A DNA stretch of 64,000 nt. Origin: an uncultured Pirellulaceae bacterium. Its GTDB lineage: Bacteria; Planctomycetota; Planctomycetia; Pirellulales; Pirellulaceae. The DNA lies in assembly GCA_937921995.1 (NCBI GenBank), contig CAKZVF010000065.1, positions 1 to 64,000 on the forward strand, given 5' to 3'. Position numbers and translations under genes: made by a program. Positions 45,008 through 54,977 of this stretch are shown here, one piece after another. Within the stretch, counting starts at the first letter, position 1, and every line of letters starts with the position of its first letter. The notes beneath the pieces are model-generated. The model saw only the letters and a list, made by a program, of their open reading frames with translations. It did not search any database and was not told the DNA's origin.

Positions 45008-46423
45008 ATGATCGCCGCCCAGCCCCGAACGATGTTCGAGAAAATTTGGGACCAACATGTCGTCTACGATGAACCCGGCAAGCAAACGATGCTCTACATC
45101 GACTTGCATTTGGTCCACGAAGTCACCAGCCCCCAAGCCTTCGAAGGCCTTCGACTGGCCGGCCGACGACTACGACGCCCTGAACTTACCGTCGCCACTC
45201 AGGATCACAACGTTCCCACGACCGATCGGTCACTTCCGATCGTGGACTTGATCTCAAAACAGCAGATCGAAACGCTGCGAGCCAACTGCAGTGAATTTGG
45301 TGTGAAGCTGTACGATTTGGATCACGTCAATCAAGGCATCGTTCACGTGATCGGTCCTGAACTTGGTCTGACTCAGCCGGGCATGACCATCGTCTGCGGT
45401 GATTCGCACACTTCAACCCATGGAGCCTTCGGCGCACTGGCCGTCGGAATCGGCACCAGCGAAGTCGAACACGTCATGGCCACCCAGACGCTCTTGCAAA
45501 CACGTCCCAAGACAATGGAAGCGCGTTTCAACAACACCTTGTCCAAAGGCGTTACTTCCAAAGATCTAATCCTTTACTTGATTGGTCAAATCACGACCGC
45601 CGGAGGCACCGGCTATGTGATTGAGTACACGGGCGAAGCGATCCAGTCGCTGACGATGGAGCAGCGCATGACGATTTGCAACATGTCCATCGAAGGCGGC
45701 GCACGGGCCGGTATGATCGCGCCCGATCAAGCCACCTTTGACTACCTTAAAGGACGCGAACACGCGCCGGCGGATTTTGACGCGGCCGTTGAACGCTGGA
45801 AGACATTGCCATCGGATCCCGGAGCCCAATACGATCGTGTCGAGATCTTTGATGCCGCCGACATCGCGCCGCAGGTTACCTGGGGCACCAATCCAGGACA
45901 GGTGACATCTGTCAACGCTTGTGTTCCTGTCCCTGCGGACATTGAAGACCCCACCGATCGACAGTCGGCCGAACTGGCGATTGAGTACATGGATCTAAAA
46001 CCCGGCCAAGCGATGGAAAGTGTTTCGATCGACCGGGTCTTTATCGGATCCTGCACCAACTCGCGTATTCAAGATCTCCGCGCCGCTGCCGAGGTCATCA
46101 AAGGCCATCGCGTTGCGTCGTCGGTCGACGGCATGGTTGTGCCAGGGAGCGGCGTCGTGAAACGGCAAGCCGAAGCGGAAGGGTTGGACAAGATATTTAT
46201 CGAAGCCGGTTTCCAATGGCGGGAAGCCGGTTGCAGCATGTGCTTGGCCATGAACCCTGACAAACTAGAACCCGGCCAACGTTGTGCTTCGACCAGCAAC
46301 CGGAATTTCGAAGGACGCCAAGGACGCGGTGGACGGACGCACTTGGTGTCGCCAGAGATGGCCGCCGCGGCAGCCGTTGCCGGTCACTTCGTTGACATCC
46401 GCAACTGGGACTTCAAAGCCTAA
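45008..46423 (+). CDS. leuC: 3-isopropylmalate dehydratase large subunit
   Basis: The product is 471 residues, the normal size. Aconitase-fold signatures: [65 protein letters not shown] and [13 protein letters not shown], the last two holding the 4Fe-4S cysteines. [30 protein letters not shown] closes the family pattern. With LeuD it isomerises 2-isopropylmalate to 3-isopropylmalate in leucine synthesis. ATG 45008 is used; the family core starts at MFEKIWDQH eight codons later. leuD follows after 91 bases that contain a large hairpin. Confidence 0.96.
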   Translation: MIAAQPRTMFEKIWDQHVVYDEPGKQTMLYIDLHLVHEVTSPQAFEGLRLAGRRLRRPELTVATQDHNVPTTDRSLPIVDLISKQQIETLRANCSEFGVKLYDLDHVNQGIVHVIGPELGLTQPGMTIVCGDSHTSTHGAFGALAVGIGTSEVEHVMATQTLLQTRPKTMEARFNNTLSKGVTSKDLILYLIGQITTAGGTGYVIEYTGEAIQSLTMEQRMTICNMSIEGGARAGMIAPDQATFDYLKGREHAPADFDAAVERWKTLPSDPGAQYDRVEIFDAADIAPQVTWGTNPGQVTSVNACVPVPADIEDPTDRQSAELAIEYMDLKPGQAMESVSIDRVFIGSCTNSRIQDLRAAAEVIKGHRVASSVDGMVVPGSGVVKRQAEAEGLDKIFIEAGFQWREAGCSMCLAMNPDKLEPGQRCASTSNRNFEGRQGRGGRTHLVSPEMAAAAAVAGHFVDIRNWDFKA

Positions 46424-46426
46424 AAC

Positions 46427-46493
46427 GTAGGGCTGGTTTCCACCGGCCGATTTTCTCCCAAGTAAACACGTGGCCGGTAGGAACCGGCCCTAC
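46427..46493. repeat. 22-bp inverted repeat between leuC and leuD
   Basis: Arms 46427-46448 (GTAGGGCTGGTTTCCACCGG...) and 46472-46493 are inverted copies of 22 bases with three mismatches, separated by 23 bases. In the leuCD mRNA they would form a long GC-rich hairpin without a T-run, so not a classical terminator. The palindrome looks like an interspersed element inserted in the operon. Confidence 0.85.
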
Positions 46494-46514
46494 TAGTCTT
46501 AAATAAAACAAAAC

Positions 46515-47108
46515 ATGCAACCCTTCATCAATCACACCGGCATCGTTGCAGCGATGGACCGATCCAACGTAGACACCGACCAAATCATCCCCAAGCAATT
46601 CCTCAAACGTATCGAGCGTACGGGGTTTGGGCAGTTTCTTTTCTTCGATTGGCGATTCCATCCCGACGGAACCACCAACGAAGATTTCGAACTCAACCAA
46701 GACCGGTTCAGCAACGCGTCGGTACTGGTTGCGCGAAAAAACTTTGGCAACGGATCCAGTCGCGAACACGCCGTCTGGGCGCTGGATGATTATGGATTCC
46801 GTTGCGTCATCGCGGAATCGTTCGCCGACATTTTCTATAACAACTGCTCGAAAAATGGCGTGCTACCGGTGGTGCTGACTTCGTCTGAAGTCGAAACCAT
46901 CCACCAAAACGTGGCGTCCAATCCTGGTTACGAACTTACGATCGACTTAGAGAAAAACTTGGTCACCGATACGGCTGGATTTTCGGCCACCTTTGAAATC
47001 GACGCCTACCGTCGGCAGTGCTTTTTGGAAGGGCTCGATCACATCGCCCTGACGCTCCGCCACGAAGATAAGATCTCCCAGTACGAACAACGCGCCGCTG
47101 CTAACTGA
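46515..47108 (+). CDS. leuD: 3-isopropylmalate dehydratase small subunit
   Basis: The product is 197 residues. [30 protein letters not shown] is the standard start; [43 protein letters not shown] is the swivelling-domain signature. It pairs with LeuC (45008..46423) to form the heterodimer of the leucine pathway. It is separated from leuC by a palindromic element, so its level may be set by mRNA processing around the hairpin. Confidence 0.96.
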   Translation: MQPFINHTGIVAAMDRSNVDTDQIIPKQFLKRIERTGFGQFLFFDWRFHPDGTTNEDFELNQDRFSNASVLVARKNFGNGSSREHAVWALDDYGFRCVIAESFADIFYNNCSKNGVLPVVLTSSEVETIHQNVASNPGYELTIDLEKNLVTDTAGFSATFEIDAYRRQCFLEGLDHIALTLRHEDKISQYEQRAAAN

Positions 47109-47484
47109 TCAGCAGGCAATGCGTCCGTCCGGCGAGTGGAGAAAAAAGGCGACGCGGAGAGGCTGTGATCTTTTTGATAACCCGAAGCGTAAGCGTGTAA
47201 TTGCAGGGGCATTGCGCATCCTCGCTCACGCGTCGGGTTACCGTTTTCACTTTCTATTGTAAGGTTTTGATAAAATCACAGCTTCGGAGAGTCGCTTTGA
47301 GTAACTCGCTCTCGATGCTCTGAGTCGTAAGCCGACCAAAGGCCGCCGCCTCCAGCGAAAGCTCCGCCCCTCGCTCGCCGCCCAAAAATCGCCCCCTTCA
47401 GTCCGGGGGACGAAACACGACCTGCCCGTGTTGTGTCAGCCAGCGGACTTGCTGTTAAGCCCCCAATTGGTAGATGTTGGGGAT
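47109..47484. other. Convergent intergenic region after leuD
   Basis: About 375 bases between the leuD stop and the 3' end of the membrane-protein gene. The one clear structure is the 18-bp inverted repeat listed separately; the GC-rich remainder has no accepted ORF. Confidence 0.5.
47178..47240. repeat. 18-bp inverted repeat (TAACCCGA...CGCTCACG type)
   Basis: Arm 47178-47195 TAACCCGAAGCGTAAGCG pairs with 47223-47240 (complement TAACCCGACGCGTGAGCG), two mismatches in 18. I recall this motif as interspersed in Rhodopirellula-like genomes. It lies between convergent genes. Confidence 0.8.
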
Positions 47485-48135
47485 CTAAAACTGAGTCATT
47501 TGGCGAAATGCGGCGACGACGGATTCTTGGTCGGTCAACATCCAATACAGCGTGAACAACGCCAATGCTAACGAAGTCACCAGCAGGTTAATGCCAAAAA
47601 GGCTTGGACGGACCTCGACTGACTGGACGGCCTTTTTCAGTTCCGCTTCCAATTCATTCCATCCCTCATAGCCTTGAGCGATGCCGCTGGCGGTCAATTG
47701 CACGCTGCGGTTCCATAAAGACGGCTCCAGATGCAGATGAATTTCCTTGGCCGGTATCAATAGACCATCGCCGGACCAGCGGCTGGATTTGTCAAATTGA
47801 AGCGCAATCTTCGTCAGCAGCGGTCGCAGCTGTTCCGCGTTGATGTTGTAAACGACGATTCGAACTCGCATCAACAACACCGTCAGCGAAACGATCAAAC
47901 CGTAGAACGCCAGCATCATCACCCAGACCAGAGATCCATACTGCGCCGCCGCAGCCTGTGGCATGAACAGCTCCATCGGCCCGGCAATCACCAGCCCGCA
48001 AACGCCAATCCCCACCGCCGCCGCGTCCCGAGCGCCGGAGGTCACGAAAGGGCGCCGACGCAGGTTCAGCAAACCAATCAGCAATAAATAGACCGCCAGC
48101 GGTACAGAAGCGATGCAAAAATGTAGAGGGTCCAT
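47485..48135 (-). CDS. Integral membrane protein of unknown function
   Basis: The product is 216 residues. Helices at about 5-25, 40-60 (GIGVCGLVIAGPMELFMP), 68-90 (LVWVMMLAFYGLIVSLTVLLM) and a final one near 185-205 (LLVTSLALALFTLYWML). The soluble loop between contains IVVYNINAEQLRPLLTKIA and EIHLHLEPSLWNRSVQLTA. I recognise the layout as one common in planctomycetes but know no function. ATG 48135 is a reasonable start. Confidence 0.7.
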   Translation of the reverse strand: MDPLHFCIASVPLAVYLLLIGLLNLRRRPFVTSGARDAAAVGIGVCGLVIAGPMELFMPQAAAAQYGSLVWVMMLAFYGLIVSLTVLLMRVRIVVYNINAEQLRPLLTKIALQFDKSSRWSGDGLLIPAKEIHLHLEPSLWNRSVQLTASGIAQGYEGWNELEAELKKAVQSVEVRPSLFGINLLVTSLALALFTLYWMLTDQESVVAAFRQMTQF

Positions 48136-48572
48136 TTTGATTGTCTGTGAGCCAAGGAAAGGATCAGTCGCGATTCTTCAGCATCGTAACGCTTCGATCG
48201 AACTTTGCCGAGTAACCCCTAACGATCATCGCAGAAATTGAGCAGAGGACAAAGGTAGGATTTTGCGCCTTGTCAAAATTTGGGTATCTGCCTATCATGA
48301 TCCACATGTTGATTGAGCTGGGACGTTTCAAATGCCCTATTTGCCGAAGACTTTTGTCCCCAATCAACTTTCGTTCCGGTCGTGGTTGAGCCTGAAATAT
48401 CGGTCAACGGTTTACGAACCGGATACGTAAATGGGAATCGCGAGTCTCTGATCAAACGCTGTTCAAAACGGTTTGTGCGAGTCTCCCGCGAAATCTGATC
48501 TCCGAACCAGCCGGCTTGGCTGAATTGAGACAGCACACAACCAATTTTTAGAAATTTTGAACAGGATTTTCC
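48136..48572. other. Long leader region of the DEAD-box helicase gene
   Basis: About 440 bases between divergent genes with no accepted ORF. Cold-shock DEAD-box helicase mRNAs in other bacteria have long structured 5' leaders; the size here would allow that, but I could not define a structure. Confidence 0.4.
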
Positions 48573-50795
48573 ATGACCTCTCAGGTTACCGATACGTTTG
48601 CGCAAACTCAAAACCCAGAACCTTCTAAGGACGCCGCCAAGGCAACGTCTGAGCAACAAGACGCCTCGTCCCAAGCTCAAACCCAAACTCAATCCAGCAA
48701 TCCCTTCGCTTCCAGTCCCGCCACAGACGGGCAGGGGAATTCACCAAGCGTTGAGATCGTGCCGGTGGAGGTGGTCAGTCAACCGGATGCCGAGCCAAAT
48801 GTCGAGCCAAATGTCGAGCCTAAATCAGAGGCCGCAACAGAGCCCGAGCCAACGCCGGAATCGAAATCGGAACTGGAGCCAAGCAACGACGAAGTAGAAG
48901 CCGCCGATGCTTCTCCCGCAAAAGCCGAAGTTGATCCGTTCAAGGAACTGGGACTGCGCGAAGACGTTTACAAAGCGATCAAGGGTTTTGGATACGAAAG
49001 ACCCACCGCGATCCAGAAGGAAACCGTTTCGGTGATCATGGAAGGCCGCGATGTGATCGGGCAAGCCGAAACAGGGTCGGGGAAGACGGCCGCTTTCGCT
49101 TGGCCGCTGCTGTCTCAGATCGACCTTAAAAAGAAGTCTCCTCAGATTCTCGTTTTGGCACCCACCCGTGAGTTGGCGCTTCAGGTCACCGCCGCATTTG
49201 AAAAGTACGGACGGTCAATGAAGGGACTGAAATGTGTCACCGTCTATGGTGGGCAAAGCTACGAAACACAATTTCGGTCGCTTGATCGAGGCGTCCATGT
49301 GGTCGTGGGTACGCCCGGCCGAATTATGGATCACATCAATCGCAAGACGTTGAAGTTGGACCAAGTCAAAACGTTTGTGTTGGACGAAGCGGATGAAATG
49401 CTTCGAATGGGTTTCATTGACGACGTTGAATGGGTGATGGAACGATTGCCCAAAGTGCGTCAGACGTTGTCGTTCTCCGCGACGATGCCGGCTCCGATTC
49501 GCAACATCGCCAAGAAGTATCTCGTCGATCCGGCTCATATTACGATCAAAAGCAAAACACGCACCGCCGATTCGATCGAGCAATCTTTCGTCGTTGTGAA
49601 CTTTCGAGAAAAACTGAACACGCTTAGTCGTTTGCTTGAGACCGAAGAAACCGATGGCGTGATCGTGTTCGTGAAGACTCGCCAGACCACCAACGTGGTG
49701 GCCGAACAATTGATCCAGCGCGGTTTCGACACCGCCGCACTCAACGGCGACATTGCCCAGAATCAACGCGAACGCACCGTCAACCGTTTGAAGGCCGGCA
49801 AGATCGACATCGTCGTCGCGACCGATGTTGCGGCGCGGGGCTTGGATGTGAAACGCGTCAGCCACGTGATTAATTATGATTTCCCACACGATACCGAAAC
49901 CTACGTTCACCGCATCGGGCGTACGGGCCGCGCCGGACGTGACGGAAAGGCCGTACTGTTCGTCGAACCTAAAGAGAAACGAAAATTGGGTTGGTTGGAA
50001 AAAGATACAAAACAAAAGATCGCGGCGTTTAAGTCGCGTTCGATCGACGAGATCAACGAGATCCGCGTCAGCAAATTCAAGGAGAAAGTGGTCGAAGCGG
50101 CCAACGATAAACAGATGGATTTCTTTCGTGGGCTGGTTAAGAGCATGGTCGAAGAGAATCCTCATTCGATTGAAACCTTCGCCGCCGCACTTGCCGTGAT
50201 GGCTCAAGGCACGACGCCGCTGTTGTTAACCGATGCTCCGGCAGCTAAAAAGGATCGCAAGCGTTTGACTGACGCCGAAAGCGCCACCTTCCGCGTCGAA
50301 GTCGGACGAAGTCACGGTGCCGGACCAGGTAACATTGTGGGTGCGATCGCCAACGAAGCGGGTTTGCAAAACGGACAGATCGGCAAAATCAAAATGTTTG
50401 ATCGTCATTCCTTTATTGATTTGCCGGCGAGCCTAGGCGAAGACATTTTGGACGTGCTGCGTAACGTTCACGTCAGTGGCCAGCGTCTGCAGATCGCTCG
50501 ATCCGAACGCAGTCATTCTGGCGGCGGGGACCGTAGCCAGCGTCGCCGCTCGAACAACGGCAGCACCGATTTTGGCAAGCGGAATCAGAAGCCATTTCGC
50601 GGTCGCAAGTCGATCAGCCGATCCGAAGGTTTTGGCGGCGGCAAGGGGAAACCAAGTTCGATTTCGTCAAAGACGCGTGCTGCGAAATCAGACAGCCCAG
50701 CTGAGGGGAAGTCTTTTGACAAGCCGGCGCGCAAGTCAAAACCGGCAAAGGGTAAGCCGGTAAAGAAGTACATCAAAGTGCGAGCCAAGAAATAG
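48573..50795 (+). CDS. deaD: DEAD-box RNA helicase (DeaD/CsdA type)
   Basis: The product is 740 residues. An acidic disordered N-terminus of about 125 residues (with AEPNVEPNVEPKSE) precedes the two RecA domains: Q motif RPTAIQKETV, AETGSGKTAAF, PTRELALQ, TPGR, DEAD, SAT, VIVFVKTR, ATDVAARGLD and HRIGRTGRAGR. Near residues 570-645 a DbpA-type RNA-binding domain follows (FRVEVGRSHGAGPGNIVGAIANEAG). The end is basic and Ser/Gly/Arg-rich. It should remodel rRNA and mRNA structure in ribosome assembly and cold growth. Compared with E. coli DeaD (about 629 residues) it is longer because of the two tails. Confidence 0.93.
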   Translation: MTSQVTDTFAQTQNPEPSKDAAKATSEQQDASSQAQTQTQSSNPFASSPATDGQGNSPSVEIVPVEVVSQPDAEPNVEPNVEPKSEAATEPEPTPESKSELEPSNDEVEAADASPAKAEVDPFKELGLREDVYKAIKGFGYERPTAIQKETVSVIMEGRDVIGQAETGSGKTAAFAWPLLSQIDLKKKSPQILVLAPTRELALQVTAAFEKYGRSMKGLKCVTVYGGQSYETQFRSLDRGVHVVVGTPGRIMDHINRKTLKLDQVKTFVLDEADEMLRMGFIDDVEWVMERLPKVRQTLSFSATMPAPIRNIAKKYLVDPAHITIKSKTRTADSIEQSFVVVNFREKLNTLSRLLETEETDGVIVFVKTRQTTNVVAEQLIQRGFDTAALNGDIAQNQRERTVNRLKAGKIDIVVATDVAARGLDVKRVSHVINYDFPHDTETYVHRIGRTGRAGRDGKAVLFVEPKEKRKLGWLEKDTKQKIAAFKSRSIDEINEIRVSKFKEKVVEAANDKQMDFFRGLVKSMVEENPHSIETFAAALAVMAQGTTPLLLTDAPAAKKDRKRLTDAESATFRVEVGRSHGAGPGNIVGAIANEAGLQNGQIGKIKMFDRHSFIDLPASLGEDILDVLRNVHVSGQRLQIARSERSHSGGGDRSQRRRSNNGSTDFGKRNQKPFRGRKSISRSEGFGGGKGKPSSISSKTRAAKSDSPAEGKSFDKPARKSKPAKGKPVKKYIKVRAKK

Positions 50796-50854
50796 TTGGT
50801 AGTTCGCTCTTTCAGCCCGACCACGTTTGACACGCGTAGGTTGGGCTCTTAGCC

Positions 50855-50990
50855 TTTTTGTACCCCACATCTTTTTTGCAACCTGGATTTCCGTCGGGCT
50901 TGTCCCGGTCGGAATCACAACTGACAAGCTACCGACACATTTCGATTGGCAAACGGCTCTCCTTCGGGCTCGTCCCGGCGGAAGCAACGA
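50855..50990. repeat. Dispersed repeat copy B (about 135 bp)
   Basis: This is the homologue of 16205..16350, sharing TGTCCCGGTCGGAATCACAA and CGGCTCTCC blocks, about 75-80 percent alike by eye. It lies downstream of the helicase gene and upstream of the ppnP 3' end, again intergenic. Confidence 0.65.
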
Positions 50991-51063
50991 CCATTTTTTT
51001 TCGCGCTTGAGCTTTTGCTAGAATTGACCGAGCTAACAGCACAATCTACGGTTCCACAACGGT

Positions 51064-51342
51064 TTACTCGTACGTGCACAGGTAAGCCGTCTGCACCTCG
51101 ACTTGCAGATGAAAAGTCGCGTCGGCGGCGACGGTAAAATCTGCGCCGGCGTTGTAGTCGGTGAACGAATCTTCGCCGGGCAGTTTGACCTTGAGGCATC
51201 CGCTGACGACGGTCATGACTTCTTTTTTGCTGGTCGAAAATTCATATTCGCCAATGTCCATAACGCCAACGGTCGCCGGTAGCGTCGCGGTTTGAAAGGA
51301 GATTGATTTGACTTTGCCGTCGAAGTATTCGTTGACTTGCAT
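51064..51342 (-). CDS. ppnP: Pyrimidine/purine nucleoside phosphorylase PpnP (DUF1255)
   Basis: The product is 92 residues, typical for the family. [55 protein letters not shown] and [16 protein letters not shown] match the small cupin PpnP (formerly YaiE/DUF1255), which phosphorolyses a broad set of nucleosides. It is single, with the ATG at 51342. Confidence 0.93.
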   Translation of the reverse strand: MQVNEYFDGKVKSISFQTATLPATVGVMDIGEYEFSTSKKEVMTVVSGCLKVKLPGEDSFTDYNAGADFTVAADATFHLQVEVQTAYLCTYE

Positions 51343-51390
51343 GGGTAGCGTTGCTTCGTGAAGGTTATGGGGATAAATTATGGCACGCTA

Positions 51391-51436
51391 TCAGCTTGGA
51401 AAGCTGAGCGACAATGTCGCTCGATTCTCCGAATCG
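51391..51436. other. Three adjacent short hairpins
   Basis: TCAGCTTGGAAAGCTGA (51391-51407), GCGACAATGTCGC (51408-51420) and CGATTCTCCGAATCG (51422-51436) lie head to tail between the divergent ppnP and glmM-type genes. They could be an interspersed structured element or the leader of the mutase mRNA. Confidence 0.6.
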
Positions 51437-51561
51437 TAAGCGCGTTAAACGTTTCGACTTACTAATCTTTAGGCGGTAAGTCGATTGAAAGACTATCTGC
51501 AAGCCATAGTTTACCCAAAAATTCATCGCTTAAAACCACTCTTACCAACCACCAATCAATC

Positions 51562-52914
51562 ATGACTAAATCCGAACCCATCATCAGCGTCAGCGGACTG
51601 CGCGGCATCATCGGCGAAAGCCTCGACCCCATTCTGGCGATCAAATACACGACTTCTTTCGTCAGCACGCTGACCGCCGAAGGCCCGATCGTCGTCACCC
51701 GCGACGGCCGCGCGACCGGTTCGATGTTGGCGCAAGCCATTTGCAGTGGGCTGTCGGCGATGGGACGCGATGTGATTTACGCTGATGTGGCGGCGACGCC
51801 CACGACGGGTATTTTGGTGCTTGAGCACAACGCCGCCGGTGGTATTCAAATCTCTGCCAGTCACAATCCGGCTCCCTACAACGGCATTAAATTATTCGGT
51901 GGCCACGGCCGCGTTGTGGATGCTCAAACGGGGCAAAAAGTAATAGACGTTTACCGAGATTATGAATTCCCTGCCGTGCCTCATGATCAGATCGGCGCGA
52001 TCACGCCGCTGGAAGATACGTGGTCAAAACACATTGAGAAGGTTCTGGCAACCGTTAACGCGGAAGCGATCCGCGCGAAGAACTACAAAGTCGTTCTGGA
52101 CAGCCATCACGGGGCCGGCAGCGTCGTCGGGAAGCGTTTGCTTGAGGCGCTTAATTGTCAGCTGGAGTGTTTGGGCGATGAGCCTGATGGGTTGTTCGAA
52201 CACCCGCCTGAACCGACTGAGGCGAATCTTCAATCCACTGTGAAACGCGCGATCGAGTTCGGGGCCGACGCCGTGTTCTGTCAGGATCCGGATGCGGATC
52301 GTTTAGCGGTGATCAACGAATCTGGCCAGTACATCGGGGAAGAGTACACGTTGGCGATCACGATGAATCATGCGCTCAAGACACGCAAAGGCAACGTCGT
52401 CATCAATTGTTCTTCCAGTCGCATGTCGGACGACATCTGTAAGTCCAACGGTTCGACGTTGCATTTAAGCGCTGTTGGCGAAGCGAACGTCACATCGAAA
52501 ATGATTGAACTGGACGCAGTTTATGGAGGCGAAGGCAATGGTGGCCCGATTGATCCTCAGGTCGGCTATGTCCGCGATAGTTTCGTCGCGATGGCTCAGG
52601 TGTTGGACGCAATGGCGGCTAATGATAAGACGATTAGTGAGTTGGTTGCTGAGATCCCATCGTATGACATCTGCAAGACGAAAGTCGCGATTGATCGAGC
52701 GGCGATTCCCGCACTCTACGAAAAACTGGCGGCCAAATACTCCGATGCGAAGGCGGATGATATGGATGGCTTGCGATTGGACTGGGACAACAAATGGATC
52801 TTAGTCCGACCCAGTAACACCGAACCGATCGTCCGAGCGATCGCCGAAGCGGCAACAATGGCCGAAGCACAAGAACTGTGCGACGCGGCAGCAGAGATCG
52901 CGGCAACGCTTTAA
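51562..52914 (+). CDS. glmM: Phosphoglucosamine mutase / phosphohexomutase
   Basis: The product is 450 residues. SVSGLRGIIGESLDP (substrate loop), GGIQISASHNPAPYNGIKLF (phosphoserine loop, Ser of SASHNP), DPDADRLAVINESG (Mg loop) and GEGNGGPIDP plus RPSNTEPIVRAIAEA (phosphate-binding loop) define an alpha-D-phosphohexomutase. The most likely activity is glucosamine-6-P to glucosamine-1-P for UDP-GlcNAc, though phosphomannomutase or phosphoglucomutase activity cannot be excluded from motifs. The length fits GlmM. Confidence 0.85.
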   Translation: MTKSEPIISVSGLRGIIGESLDPILAIKYTTSFVSTLTAEGPIVVTRDGRATGSMLAQAICSGLSAMGRDVIYADVAATPTTGILVLEHNAAGGIQISASHNPAPYNGIKLFGGHGRVVDAQTGQKVIDVYRDYEFPAVPHDQIGAITPLEDTWSKHIEKVLATVNAEAIRAKNYKVVLDSHHGAGSVVGKRLLEALNCQLECLGDEPDGLFEHPPEPTEANLQSTVKRAIEFGADAVFCQDPDADRLAVINESGQYIGEEYTLAITMNHALKTRKGNVVINCSSSRMSDDICKSNGSTLHLSAVGEANVTSKMIELDAVYGGEGNGGPIDPQVGYVRDSFVAMAQVLDAMAANDKTISELVAEIPSYDICKTKVAIDRAAIPALYEKLAAKYSDAKADDMDGLRLDWDNKWILVRPSNTEPIVRAIAEAATMAEAQELCDAAAEIAATL

Positions 52915-52937
52915 CTGGGTGTCGACAATGTAGAAAA

Positions 52938-53063
52938 GTAGGCCGTACAAAGCCGATAGGCGCAGTTACGGCTTAGCCACTGAGTAAGTCTCTGAATCTT
53001 CTGTCCAATGATCCGCAATGCGCGCAATGCCGGAACAGCGCCTGTCGGCTCGGTCCGGCCTAC
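52938..53063. repeat. 26-bp inverted repeat between convergent genes
   Basis: Arm 52938-52963 and arm 53038-53063 are inverted copies (GTAGGCCG..AGCCGA.AGGCGC) with four differences in 26, separated by 74 bases. The element fills the gap between the 3' ends of the glmM-type gene and lepA. Confidence 0.8.
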
Positions 53064-53073
53064 GGTGCCAACG

Positions 53074-54894
53074 TTACTTCCGACTCTCTTCGCCGGTGCT
53101 TAGAATCGCCATGAAGGCCCTTTGAGGAATGTCCACGCTGCCGACGGACTTCATGCGTTTCTTTCCCTCTTTTTGCTTGGCCCAAAGTTTACGTTTGCGG
53201 GAGATGTCTCCGCCGTAGCACTTTGCGGTCACGTTCTTTCGCAGGGCTTTAACCGTCTCACGAGCGATGATTCTGGAACCGATCGCCGCTTGGACGGCCA
53301 CTTCGAACATGTGCCGGTCGATCTCTTCTTTAAGCTTTTTGCACACCGCTCTGCCGCGTCTGTCGGCATCGGCCCGATGGCAAATGATGCTCAGCGCGTC
53401 TACTTTCTTACCATTGACCAAAATATCCAGTCGGGCCAAATCAGCCGCAAAATATCCGACCAAGTCGTAGTCCATCGTCCCGTATCCGCGCGTGATGCTT
53501 TTCAAGCGGTCGTGCATGTCGTAGATGACTTCGGCCAGCGGCAGGTCATACGTCAGCATAATTCGCGACGCCGATAGGTATTCGGTGCCCTGCTGAATCC
53601 CCCGCCGTTCTTGGCACAGCTTAATCACCGCACCGACGTATTCTTCGGGCTGGATCAAGTTTACACGCACGATCGGTTGCCGGAATTCTTCGATCTCACC
53701 GGGATCAGGAACATCTTGCGGACGGTGAACGTGAAGTGTTTCTCCGCGTTTGGTCAGAATCTCATAGGTGACGTTGGGAGCCGTTTGTACCAGGTCAACA
53801 TCCGATTCCTGTTCCAACCGTTGCTGAACCACTTCCATGTGCAACATTCCGAGGAAGCCGCAGCGGAAACCAAAACCCAACGCGTCGCTGGATTCGGCCA
53901 TGAACTCAAAACTGGGATCGTTAACCGCCAGCTTCCCTAGCGCGTCTCGCAGCTCAGAAAAATCTTGCCCGTCAGACGGATACAGTCCGCAGTAAACCAT
54001 ACGTTTGGGTTCGCGATAACCGGGCAGTGCTTCGGCGGCGTCTTTGCCAATGCCCGAAACCGTGTCACCGATGTTCACGTCTTCTAATGACTTGATGTTG
54101 CAAACCAGATAGCCGACTTGGCCTGCCACCAATTCATCGCGCGGCGTTTGTTTGGGGCAGAACTGTCCCAGTTCAATCACTTCGTAAGTCTTCTTGCCGC
54201 GGATCATCTGCACCTTCTGGCCCTTTTTGACGGTGCCGCTGACGACGCGCACGTAAGTGATCGCGCCACGATATTCGTCGTAGTGCGAATCAAAGATCAT
54301 CGCCTGCAAAGGTGCCTTGGCATCTGATATCGGAGGCTTAATGCGTTCGATGATCGCGTCGATCAGTTCGTCGATATTGATGCCAGTTTTGGCGCTGACC
54401 TTGACCACTTCATCGCCGCTGATGCCGATCGTCTGTTCCATTTCGCGGATGACTTCATCAGAGCGTTCGTGTTTGAGGTCGATTTTGTTGACGACAGGAA
54501 TGATGTCCAGGTCATGTTCGATCGCGGCGTAAGCGGTGGCGACGGTTTGCGCTTCGACGCCTTGAAACGCGTCCGCCAACAGCAGCGCCCCTTCGCAACA
54601 GCTCAACGATCGCGAGACCTCGTACTGGAAATCCACATGCCCCGGCGTGTCGATCAAATTCAGCTCATACCATTGACCGTCTTTTTTCACTTGGATCGCC
54701 ACGGCGCGAGCTTTGATCGTAATGCCGCGTTGACGTTCCAGATCCATATCGTCCAAGATCTGGTCTTGCATCTCTCGTTTGGTGATCGTGCCGGTGTGTT
54801 CGAGCAGTCGATCGGCGAGCGTGCTTTTGCCGTGATCGATGTGAGCGATGATGCAGAAGTTGCGAATGTTTTTGGGGGCGATCTTTTGTGACAT
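53074..54894 (-). CDS. lepA: Elongation factor 4 (LepA)
   Basis: From ATG 54894 the product is 606 residues, the usual size. IRNFCIIAHIDHGKSTLADRLLE (G1), RGITIKA (G2), DTPGHVDF (G3), NKIDL (G4) and SAKTG (G5) form the GTPase domain; domains II, III and V follow, and the LepA-specific C-terminus is seen in YGGDISRKRKLWAKQKEGKKRMK. It is a ribosome-associated translational GTPase. The longer frame to 54939 has no family support. Confidence 0.96.
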   Translation of the reverse strand: MSQKIAPKNIRNFCIIAHIDHGKSTLADRLLEHTGTITKREMQDQILDDMDLERQRGITIKARAVAIQVKKDGQWYELNLIDTPGHVDFQYEVSRSLSCCEGALLLADAFQGVEAQTVATAYAAIEHDLDIIPVVNKIDLKHERSDEVIREMEQTIGISGDEVVKVSAKTGINIDELIDAIIERIKPPISDAKAPLQAMIFDSHYDEYRGAITYVRVVSGTVKKGQKVQMIRGKKTYEVIELGQFCPKQTPRDELVAGQVGYLVCNIKSLEDVNIGDTVSGIGKDAAEALPGYREPKRMVYCGLYPSDGQDFSELRDALGKLAVNDPSFEFMAESSDALGFGFRCGFLGMLHMEVVQQRLEQESDVDLVQTAPNVTYEILTKRGETLHVHRPQDVPDPGEIEEFRQPIVRVNLIQPEEYVGAVIKLCQERRGIQQGTEYLSASRIMLTYDLPLAEVIYDMHDRLKSITRGYGTMDYDLVGYFAADLARLDILVNGKKVDALSIICHRADADRRGRAVCKKLKEEIDRHMFEVAVQAAIGSRIIARETVKALRKNVTAKCYGGDISRKRKLWAKQKEGKKRMKSVGSVDIPQRAFMAILSTGEESRK

Positions 54895-54977
54895 AAGTTG
54901 GCGAAGGGGCCGGCAGAAAATGGGCGGATGCAGGCACACAGCCCGCGATGTCAGGGGATTATAGGCAGAAATCGGAT

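Noticed and set aside
49215..50207. A 330-codon minus-strand frame
   Set aside because: It is antisense to the DEAD-box helicase, whose motifs are all on the plus strand.
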